Shown here in pieces: positions 1 through 5,780 of a DNA stretch of 7,183 nucleotides; positions within the stretch are counted from its first letter, which is position 1, and each line of letters begins with the position of its first letter. The translations under genes and the position numbers were made by a program. The DNA comes from Prevotellaceae bacterium UBA1743 (GTDB taxonomy: Bacteria; Bacteroidota; Bacteroidia; Bacteroidales; Bacteroidaceae), in NCBI GenBank assembly GCA_002314945.1, contig DCHV01000091.1, positions 1 to 7,183 of the forward strand. Reading direction: 5' to 3'. The notes under the pieces are model-generated. The model was not told the DNA's origin. It saw nothing but the letters and a program-made list of their open reading frames with translations, and ran no database searches.

Positions 1-1016
1 TGACACAGGAAAGCATTCTGTTTGCTCATAACGAACAACAACGATTCCGTCCTGCTTCCTGTCAAAAGGTAATTACCAGTGTCTCAGCTCTCGCTTTGTT
101 GGGTACCGATTACTGCTTCCGTACCAGTTTGTTGACGGATGGCGCTGTTTCGGGTGGCGTATTGCAGGGGGATGTGTATGTGGTAGGTGGTATGGATCCC
201 TTGTTGAGCCGAGCTGATGTAAGGAAACTTGTGACGGCTCTCAAGGAGAAAGGTATTCGTCAGGTGAAAGGTCATTTCTATCAGGATCTGAGTTTCCGCG
301 AAGAGGCACAATACGGATGGGGATGGTGCTGGGATGATGATTATGGTCCCTTATCCGCACTCATGGTTGATGGGAAGGATCAGTTTGAAAATCAGTGGAT
401 GGATATGATTCACAACCAAGGTATAATGTGCCTTGACAAGTCCTGTAAGATGCGTGTTTGTCCTGCTACTGCCACGTTGGTTTCTACCATAACCCATTCC
501 CTGGATGAGGTACTGCCTACTATGATGAAGCAAAGCGATAACATCTATGCTGAATGCTTGTTTTATCAGATAGCAGCAAGCCGTGGTGAAAAGCAGGCTG
601 GTCGCAAGCAGGTTCAGGAATTGGTTTCCCCCTTGATTGCAAACATGGGAATTGCTCCTGCATCGTACATGATAGCAGACGGAAGTGGACTTTCGCTTTA
701 CAATTATGTCACTCCCGTATTGTTGACCTCCTTCCTGCAATACGCATGGAAAAACGAGAATATAATGACTCATTTCCTTCCTTCCCTTCCTGTGGCAGGA
801 GTGGATGGCACATTGAAGAACCGTATGAAGAATACTTCAGCCTTCAGAAAAGTACAGGCAAAGACAGGTTCCCTCTATGGACTTTCCTCGCTTTGTGGTT
901 TTGCCAAGACAGCCAATGGTCATACCGTAGCTTTCACCATCATCAATCAGGGAGTGTCGAAATGTGATGACGGACGCGATTTCCAGGATCGTGTATGTGA
1001 TATCTTATGCAAATAA
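1..1016 (+). CDS. dacB: D-alanyl-D-alanine carboxypeptidase/endopeptidase (PBP4 family, peptidase S13), 5' end missing
   Basis: Serine peptidase of the S13/PBP4 family, which trims or cleaves D-Ala-containing peptide bridges of peptidoglycan in the periplasm. The frame is open from the left edge (first whole codon at 3), so the start and any signal peptide lie outside; 337 residues are visible. All three penicillin-binding motifs are present: SxxK as S-C-Q-K (bases 57-68, after R-P-A), SxN as SDN (534-542) and KTG (861-869). Family-typical stretches such as LALLGTDYCFRTSL and GDVYVVGGMDPLLS follow the SxxK motif. From the SxxK serine to the SDN serine is 159 residues, against about 244 in E. 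coli PBP4 (Ser62 to Ser306), whereas SDN to KTG is almost the same (109 against 111). The accessory domain inserted between the first two motifs therefore looks much reduced. The next gene begins 10 bp after the TAA stop, probably in the same operon. The family call is secure; the split between carboxypeptidase and endopeptidase activity is not. Confidence 0.93.
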   Translation, partial: TQESILFAHNEQQRFRPASCQKVITSVSALALLGTDYCFRTSLLTDGAVSGGVLQGDVYVVGGMDPLLSRADVRKLVTALKEKGIRQVKGHFYQDLSFREEAQYGWGWCWDDDYGPLSALMVDGKDQFENQWMDMIHNQGIMCLDKSCKMRVCPATATLVSTITHSLDEVLPTMMKQSDNIYAECLFYQIAASRGEKQAGRKQVQELVSPLIANMGIAPASYMIADGSGLSLYNYVTPVLLTSFLQYAWKNENIMTHFLPSLPVAGVDGTLKNRMKNTSAFRKVQAKTGSLYGLSSLCGFAKTANGHTVAFTIINQGVSKCDDGRDFQDRVCDILCK

Positions 1017-1026
1017 TTTCCAAGAT

Positions 1027-2259
1027 ATGAAATACAAACTTCTTTTACTGGATGTCGATGGAACGATCCTCGACAGTCAGAGACAATTGTCCAAACATAC
1101 TATCTCTACCCTACGTAAGGTACAACAGATGGGAATTCGTGTAGCACTTGCTTCGGGAAGACCTGAGGCTGGGTTGCAAGCCATCGTGAAAGATCTCGAT
1201 TTGGCCACCTACGATGGATATGTAATCTCCAACAATGGTGCAAGGGTCGTAAGCAGCCGTACTGACGAAGTTATCTTTCAGCGTAGTATCGACCCTACCC
1301 TACTCCCATATCTCGAAAAGAAATCCAACAAATTGGGATTGACAATGGCGTGCTATCTCGATAATGACGTGGTAAGCACCGACATCAGCAATCCATACGT
1401 TGTGGAAGAAGCACAGTTGAATGGAATGGGACTTCGTGAAGTACCTAAACTGTCCGACTACATCACACAGGATCTGTGCAAGGTAATCCTCATTCACGAA
1501 GATGAGCAGGTGCTTCTCGGATTTCAGGAACATGCCAATACGCATCTGTCGGGATTGATGGATACGATCCACAGTCGCCCCTCGTTTCTGGAATTTGTCG
1601 GCTATCAGGTAGGGAAAAGCTATGCAATGAGCGCCCTGGTGCAGAAATTAGGTATCAGTTTGTCCGAGGTTTTGGCTATCGGAGATGGAGAAGCAGACAT
1701 CAACATGCTTCAGATGGCTGGAACCGGAGTGGCAATGGGGAATGCAATGGAGAGTGTACGCCGATGTGCCGACTACGTCACCCTGAGCAACGATCAGGAT
1801 GGGGCGGCTGTAGCTATCGAGAAGGCGCTCATGGCAGAGGCTCGGCAAACGGAGGTTCCCATCGATGCCCTCAATGCACAGAGTGCTACCACATTGATGG
1901 GAAATCTTGGCATCCAATATACTGTAGCCAGTGCACAAAGGGTGGAAGCCACTATGCCTGTGGATCATCGTACACGCCAACCCTTTGGAATTCTGCATGG
2001 CGGAGCTACGCTTGCCTTGGCTGAGACAGTGGCAGGATTGGGCTCCATGATAGCCTGCAAACCTGATGAAACGGTAGTGGGAATGCAAGTGAGTGGCAAT
2101 CATGTGTCTTCGGCTCACGAAGGAGATACGGTGCGTGCCGTATGTCTGCCAGTGCACCTGGGAAGAAGCAGTCATGTATGGAATGTGGACATCTTTACCA
2201 GCACGGGCCGTCTCGTCAGTAGCGTGCGTGTGGTGAATAGTGTAATGCGCAAGCGATAA
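1027..2259 (+). CDS. Cof-type HAD-IIB phosphatase fused to a hotdog-fold acyl-CoA thioesterase (MenI/EntH-like)
   Basis: A 410-residue two-domain enzyme. Residues 1 to about 270 are a haloacid dehalogenase-type sugar-phosphate/nucleotide phosphatase of the Cof (IIB) group: motif I DVDGT with D9 and D11, motif II S43 in ALASGRP, motif III K197 in YQVGKS, and motif IV GDGEAD at 219-224. The usual motif IV in this group reads GDxxND; here the Asn is Ala, but both acidic residues remain. Residues about 278-410 form a complete hotdog thioesterase: QPFGILHGG with H324, the expected catalytic Glu E333 in LALAET, and a VHLGRSSHVW stretch. This spacing matches YdiI (MenI, DHNA-CoA thioesterase: H54, E63) and EntH. 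Start: the Met at 1027 directly precedes the canonical KLLLLDVDGT strand. An in-frame ATG at 964 would add 21 unrelated residues and overlap the gene upstream by 53 bp. The frame is unbroken across the domain junction. Substrates of both halves are unknown; a role in menaquinone synthesis is possible but unproven. Confidence 0.92.
   Translation: MKYKLLLLDVDGTILDSQRQLSKHTISTLRKVQQMGIRVALASGRPEAGLQAIVKDLDLATYDGYVISNNGARVVSSRTDEVIFQRSIDPTLLPYLEKKSNKLGLTMACYLDNDVVSTDISNPYVVEEAQLNGMGLREVPKLSDYITQDLCKVILIHEDEQVLLGFQEHANTHLSGLMDTIHSRPSFLEFVGYQVGKSYAMSALVQKLGISLSEVLAIGDGEADINMLQMAGTGVAMGNAMESVRRCADYVTLSNDQDGAAVAIEKALMAEARQTEVPIDALNAQSATTLMGNLGIQYTVASAQRVEATMPVDHRTRQPFGILHGGATLALAETVAGLGSMIACKPDETVVGMQVSGNHVSSAHEGDTVRAVCLPVHLGRSSHVWNVDIFTSTGRLVSSVRVVNSVMRKR
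1858..2256 (+). other. Hotdog thioesterase domain of the HAD fusion protein
   Basis: Residues about 278-410 of the fusion. The 133-residue segment is as long as a free-standing YdiI/PaaI-type thioesterase and has its signature HGG (324-326) with Glu nine residues after the His. It lies in the same frame as the phosphatase, with a short linker after the final HAD helix (AIEKALMAEA). Such enzymes hydrolyse acyl-CoA thioesters in the cytoplasm; the MenI/EntH branch acts on aromatic acyl-CoA or carrier-bound acyl groups. Confidence 0.85.
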
Positions 2260-2275
2260 AATAGTCAGATGAAAG

Positions 2276-2902
2276 ATGGAGAACGAACGAAAGAAATCCA
2301 ATCGTGGTGGAAAGCGTGCTGGTGCAGGCCGTCCCAAGGGTACAAGCAGGTTGTTTGCATTCAGGGCACAGAAGGAAGTGGCCGACTTTATCGACACGCA
2401 TGACAACAAGACGGGATTCATCCTCGATTGCATTCGTTCTTCAATGCCTGAAAAAGAAGGTTTACAGGCCTTAGGAGACGTTATACCTGCCCAATCGATA
2501 CACAGTACTCCCCTACCCTATTTCGAGGCTAAGATCGTGGCGGGATTTCCTATTCCGCTTGATAGTTTGGAACTGGCACAACACATCGATTTATTACGCA
2601 TGTTGTGTCCGCATCCTGAAGCATCTTTTCTGATACGCGTTCAGGGAGAATCGATGCAGGATGCCGGCATACACACGGGTGACATTCTGATAGTGGACAA
2701 GAGTAACAGAACGCCTTCGAAGCATGAAGTGGCTGTGTGTGAACTGAATGGTGAATATACAGTGAAGTATGTCCATCGGCAAGCGGATGGCTTTCTGTTG
2801 GTACCTGCCAATAAGGAGTTCCCCAATCTAATAGTGGGCAAGAACGATGACTTCAGTATCTGGGGCGTGGTGACCTATATTATCCATAAGCCACGGATGT
2901 AA
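2276..2902 (+). CDS. UmuD/LexA-like S24 peptidase with an N-terminal ribbon-helix-helix-like region
   Basis: A 208-residue protein. Its C-terminal half (about 80-205) is an S24 self-cleavage domain of the UmuD/LexA kind: probable cleavage site A89-G90 in KIVAGFP, nucleophile S126 in QGESM, general base K164 in EYTVKYV, and the closing WGVVTYIIH strand. The spacings (37 and 38 residues) are close to E. coli UmuD (C24-G25, S60, K97) and LexA. UmuD has only a short arm before its cleavage site. Here about 88 residues precede it: a basic Gly/Arg/Lys tract (GGKRAGAGRPKG, 11-22), then a strand-helix-turn-helix pattern (RLFAFRAQKEVADFIDTHDN, then KTGFILDCIRSS) that resembles ribbon-helix-helix DNA-binding domains. 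In known family members, RecA filaments trigger cleavage during the SOS response. This could be a pol V subunit or an SOS-type repressor. No umuC follows; the next gene is convergent. It starts 16 bp after the HAD-thioesterase gene, probably cotranscribed. The S24 domain is secure; the RHH call is by pattern. Confidence 0.88.
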   Translation: MENERKKSNRGGKRAGAGRPKGTSRLFAFRAQKEVADFIDTHDNKTGFILDCIRSSMPEKEGLQALGDVIPAQSIHSTPLPYFEAKIVAGFPIPLDSLELAQHIDLLRMLCPHPEASFLIRVQGESMQDAGIHTGDILIVDKSNRTPSKHEVAVCELNGEYTVKYVHRQADGFLLVPANKEFPNLIVGKNDDFSIWGVVTYIIHKPRM

Positions 2903-2909
2903 CAGTACC

Positions 2910-5780
2910 CTATTTGATGACGATAATACGTGTAATGATGGCTTTCTTGCCTTCTGCATTGTTTGCCACCACATGATATACACCACTGGAAACTCGTTTG
3001 CCATGTGCATTGCATCCATTCCATGTAAAAGTGCCACCAGTGGAAACTCCACTGTAGATGGATTGTCCTGCACTGCTTAGGATTTTCACCTCGGAATCCA
3101 TCGTAAGTCCGCGTACGACAATAGAGCCTGTGTAATCAGGTTTTACAGGATTGGGATACACGACAATATTGTCCTTGTCAAGGTTGTCGGCCGCCTGAGT
3201 CGCATCGCTGATGTAACTGCACAAACCTGCATCGGTGGCTATCATCACTTCTCCTGTAGTAGGATGTACTGCGATGTGGTGAACCATATCGCTGAGTAAT
3301 GGGGAATCGGAACTCGTAAAATGATGTATCATCTCTGTACCATCTGCACTGAGTAGATAGACGCCATCCGAGTGGGTGCCTACCCATTTGCGGTTTCCTC
3401 CGTCGATAGCAATGCAGTTGACAGAGACCCCATTGAGAAGATAATCAGCCAATCCACTTCCGTCATTGCGTGCAATCTTGATTTGTTGGAAACAGAAATT
3501 GTCGTCGAACCATGCAGTGGCATCATCGATGACAAAGAGACCGAGGTTGGTGCCACACCATACGCGTCCATCGAGATCTTCCGTAAGGCAATAGAATTCA
3601 TCTGGCGAATAAGAGGTGCCATCCTGATTGGTGATGCTGCTACGCAAGCGATGTTTGTCATCTCGGGTGGAATTGAATGTTCCATTGGTATCGAAGCAGA
3701 AGAAACCTCGGTTGGTAAGCATTCGGCAGTTGAGAAAGATGAGGCCGCTACTGTGCATCAGATAATCGTCGGCCATGTTGGTGCCTGCAATCTCGCTGTA
3801 ATAGAGTGACAACCATTTTCCATTGCTGCGACGTACACGCACGATGGTATCTGTTTCGCTATTGAGCATCCAGAGGTTGCCGTCGGTATCGTATTGAAGA
3901 CCGGAACAGGAACAATAGTTGTAGTATTGTTCTGCATCAGGCAGAATACTGCGTATAGGACTGTTGTCGCAGTTGTAGAATGCCGAGGATTTGGCATTGC
4001 GGTACTCACACAATCCGTTACGGCAAAAACTGGCAAAGTGGTGTGTGTCATCTGTGGGATCCTGTACCAAGGATGTGGTGTTTGCCAAATTGAATTTTGT
4101 GTATTTGGCAGGGTTTTCCATTTCTTGGAAATTCGTCCATTGTCCATCCTGGAAGTACATGGCGGTGGGAGTGAACTTTGTACCGGCTATGTTGTTGATT
4201 CCACCTGCCACCAAGAGGCGGTCACCTTGCCATGCCATCCGATAGAAAAGGTCTGTCTTAGGGCTGTTAGGTTGGATGGGACCTACTTCGACGGTAAAAG
4301 AATTATCTGCAAAACGATAAGCATATAGGCCATCGTATCCCTGACTTACCCACCAACGTTTTCCATCGATATGCACATCGTTCCAATTATTCTGATAGGA
4401 AACCGTGGTGATGTTGTCGAGCTTGCTGCAGGTTTTGATTTGTTTGTCATCCGCCCAAATCAGTTGGCCGTCTGTGAATTGGAACAGATTGACGGAACCT
4501 TGATGGAAAATCTGTGAAGATCCGTCCTCGGCATGAATGGTAGCAAGGTCGTTTTTTTCTCTTCCAACCAGTACTCCATTGAAGCAAATAAGTTGGATGT
4601 ATGTATTGTCATTGAGCTTCTTCCAATTGCTGATTTGATGCATGTTGGCAGACTTTTGGCAAGCATAAAGTCCTTGATCCGTACCGAGGAACAGGAGTGA
4701 ATCATTGAAAGCAAGACAGAGGGTGTTCAATCCCAATTGATAGGTATTCTGGAATGTTCCTTCCTGCATATCTACTTCCACAAATCCAAAACCAGTGGCA
4801 AGATAGGCAGTGTTTCCTTCTACATAGAGTGAGTTGACACTTTTGCCAGCAATCACCTTGTCTCGCAGAGAAGCCATGTTTTGCACATTATTGTCTGTAT
4901 CCATCAAATCTATGTTGGCATTGTCATACACGAGGATGATTCGTTTGGCTTGGCTGCTATATCCGATATGATTGATATGAGTGTCGCTGAGTGTGTTCAA
5001 ACAATCGAAAGTACGTATTGAAGTGTCTTCCGTATCGTAGGAGAGAAGATTGCCATTGGTCAGGGAATAGACGCTTTTGCCTACTATGATGTTTTGTGTA
5101 GCATTCCAGTAGGAGGGAAACACCTGCCATTGACCTATCGTTTGAGCGGATGCAGACAAGGGGAGAAGGCAACAAAGGAGTATGCATAGTGTAGTGAGGA
5201 ACTGACAGAGCTTGCGTACGGCTCTTCCTCGGTGGCTCACTTCGTTCTTGTCTTCGGCACTCATTTGGGAGAAGGATCGTCCTCCCATTTCCTCTGGAGC
5301 AAAAATGGGATCATATCCGAAACCGCGTTCTCCTCTTCGTTCGGGTAGGATTTCGCCTTGTACGATTCCTTCGAAGAGATGTTCCCTACCCTCTTGTATC
5401 AATGCTATCACAGTGCGGAACTGTGCTTTCCGATTCTCCTTTCCGTTCATCTTGTCGATAAGACAATCCACATTGGCGTTGGTGTCGTGACTATCTCCAT
5501 ATCCGTTGAGTTGTCCGAAGCGAGCCGTATATACACCTGGTTCCCCTTCCAAAGCCTCCACTTCAAGTCCTGTGTCATCGGCGAAACAATCCACTCCATA
5601 ATGTGTGTGGACATAGCGTGCCTTTTGCAAGGCATTTCCTTCCAATGTGTCGGATGTTTCCGGAATGTCTTCGTGACATCCTATGTCATCCAGTCCTTGT
5701 ACGATGTATTTCCCTTGGAGCATCTGTCGGACTTCCTCCAGTTTGTGCTCATTGCGGGTTGCCATGATCAGTTCCTTCAT
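2910..5780 (-). CDS. rdgB-porZ: In-frame fusion: RdgB-type XTP/dITP diphosphatase joined to a PorZ-like T9SS protein
   Basis: One uninterrupted frame of 956 codons with two unrelated halves. Residues 1-195 are a complete RdgB/Ham1 pyrophosphatase, which removes non-canonical purine NTPs (XTP, dITP) from the cytosolic pool. Residues about 186-212 form a signal peptide ending in a signal peptidase I-like S-A-S-A/Q site. Residues 213-870 resemble PorZ, the two-propeller surface component of the type IX secretion system that, in Porphyromonas gingivalis, supplies anionic LPS to the PorU sortase. Evidence includes the IGQWQVFPSYWNATQNI opening and propeller-type repeats such as WCGTNLGLFVID (from 741) and WVGTHSDGVYLL (from 799). 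Residues about 871-956 are a T9SS type A sorting domain. No stop codon separates the halves. The ATG overlaps the yitT stop by 4 bp and has an AGAGG tract upstream. Either one long polypeptide is made, or PorZ starts internally. A base error that removed a stop codon is a third possibility. The domain assignments are firm; the single-protein reading is uncertain. Confidence 0.85.
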   Translation of the reverse strand: MKELIMATRNEHKLEEVRQMLQGKYIVQGLDDIGCHEDIPETSDTLEGNALQKARYVHTHYGVDCFADDTGLEVEALEGEPGVYTARFGQLNGYGDSHDTNANVDCLIDKMNGKENRKAQFRTVIALIQEGREHLFEGIVQGEILPERRGERGFGYDPIFAPEEMGGRSFSQMSAEDKNEVSHRGRAVRKLCQFLTTLCILLCCLLPLSASAQTIGQWQVFPSYWNATQNIIVGKSVYSLTNGNLLSYDTEDTSIRTFDCLNTLSDTHINHIGYSSQAKRIILVYDNANIDLMDTDNNVQNMASLRDKVIAGKSVNSLYVEGNTAYLATGFGFVEVDMQEGTFQNTYQLGLNTLCLAFNDSLLFLGTDQGLYACQKSANMHQISNWKKLNDNTYIQLICFNGVLVGREKNDLATIHAEDGSSQIFHQGSVNLFQFTDGQLIWADDKQIKTCSKLDNITTVSYQNNWNDVHIDGKRWWVSQGYDGLYAYRFADNSFTVEVGPIQPNSPKTDLFYRMAWQGDRLLVAGGINNIAGTKFTPTAMYFQDGQWTNFQEMENPAKYTKFNLANTTSLVQDPTDDTHHFASFCRNGLCEYRNAKSSAFYNCDNSPIRSILPDAEQYYNYCSCSGLQYDTDGNLWMLNSETDTIVRVRRSNGKWLSLYYSEIAGTNMADDYLMHSSGLIFLNCRMLTNRGFFCFDTNGTFNSTRDDKHRLRSSITNQDGTSYSPDEFYCLTEDLDGRVWCGTNLGLFVIDDATAWFDDNFCFQQIKIARNDGSGLADYLLNGVSVNCIAIDGGNRKWVGTHSDGVYLLSADGTEMIHHFTSSDSPLLSDMVHHIAVHPTTGEVMIATDAGLCSYISDATQAADNLDKDNIVVYPNPVKPDYTGSIVVRGLTMDSEVKILSSAGQSIYSGVSTGGTFTWNGCNAHGKRVSSGVYHVVANNAEGKKAIITRIIVIK
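2913..3170 (-). other. T9SS type A C-terminal sorting domain
   Basis: The last 86 residues match the Por secretion tail pattern: VVYPNPV at the start, a VKILSSAGQSIYSG strand pair, TWNGCNAHGKRVSSGVYHV, and the terminal RIIVIK strand. This domain directs proteins from the periplasm through the outer membrane by the type IX secretion system. It implies that the genome encodes a working T9SS. Confidence 0.9.
5142..5222 (-). other. Signal peptide inside the RdgB-PorZ frame
   Basis: Residues 187-213 of the fusion: positive n-region (R186, R189, K190), a Leu/Cys-rich hydrophobic core (residues 191-206) and a cleavage motif S-A-S-A before Q213. There is no lipobox, as no Cys sits at the +1 position, so a signal peptidase I site is expected. 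The n-region is made of the last RdgB residues, so one stretch of DNA serves both the RdgB C-terminus and the export signal. Confidence 0.8.
5196..5780 (-). other. rdgB: RdgB / non-canonical purine NTP diphosphatase segment
   Basis: Residues 1-195, the full usual length of this enzyme. The N-terminal nucleotide-binding strand MATRNEHKLEEV (T8, N10, K13) opens it. Then come the metal-binding/catalytic D68-D69 in FADDTGLEVEAL, the EPGVYTARF stretch (80-88), the substrate loop GFGYDPIF (153-160), and the closing SHRGRAVRKL (182-191) that ends the family. Every motif expected of an active enzyme is present, so the fusion has not truncated this domain. It hydrolyses XTP, ITP and dITP to monophosphates and pyrophosphate, keeping deaminated purines out of DNA and RNA. 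Confidence 0.92.
5777..5780 (-). other. Four-base stop/start overlap (ATGA) between yitT and rdgB-porZ
   Basis: On the minus strand the yitT TGA and the rdgB ATG share bases in ATGA. An AGAGG tract about seven bases upstream of the ATG resembles a Shine-Dalgarno site, unlike the A/T-rich leaders of the other genes here. The overlap supports cotranscription and translational coupling. Confidence 0.85.

Larger units (their letters stand above)
2910..5240 (-). other. porZ: PorZ-like beta-propeller protein segment (possible separate product)
   Basis: From a possible internal GTG start (5240-5238, V181 of the fusion) to the TAG stop this would be a 776-residue secreted protein with a 32-residue signal peptide, of the size expected for PorZ. 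An ATG further upstream (5264-5262, M173) is the other candidate. The purine-rich run before the GTG (AAGAACGAA) could help initiation, but Bacteroidota starts rarely carry clear ribosome-binding sites. The body is rich in beta-propeller blade motifs: LATGFGFVEVDM, LFLGTDQGLYAC, WCGTNLGLFVID, WVGTHSDGVYLL. Known PorZ is exported through the T9SS and sits on the cell surface. The identification rests on pattern and domain order, not on alignment. Confidence 0.7.

Noticed and set aside
964..1026. Upstream ATG at 964 as start of the HAD-thioesterase gene
   Set aside because: It would overlap the dacB coding region by 53 bp and add 21 residues unlike the family. The Met at 1027 directly precedes the first HAD strand.
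1648..2433. A 261-codon open frame on the minus strand across the thioesterase domain and the start of the S24 gene
   Set aside because: It is antisense to two well-supported coding genes, has a His/Ser/Cys-rich composition with no recognisable domain, and spans a gene boundary. It is a shadow frame.
3038..3054. Perfect 6-bp inverted repeat CAGTGG/CCACTG with a 5-base loop
   Set aside because: It lies inside the sorting-domain coding sequence more than 120 bases before the stop, has no T-run, and is short enough to arise by chance.
3372..4328. Plus-strand open frames of about 145 codons (3372-3809 and 3894-4328) inside the PorZ region
   Set aside because: They lie opposite a firmly assigned propeller-coding region and show no domain pattern; they mirror the codon usage of the minus-strand gene.
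4905..4912. Minus-strand TAGATTTG, matching the Bacteroidota -7 promoter element TAnnTTTG
   Set aside because: No TTTG is found at the expected -33 spacing and it sits in the middle of the PorZ coding region, with no start codon of a new gene downstream.
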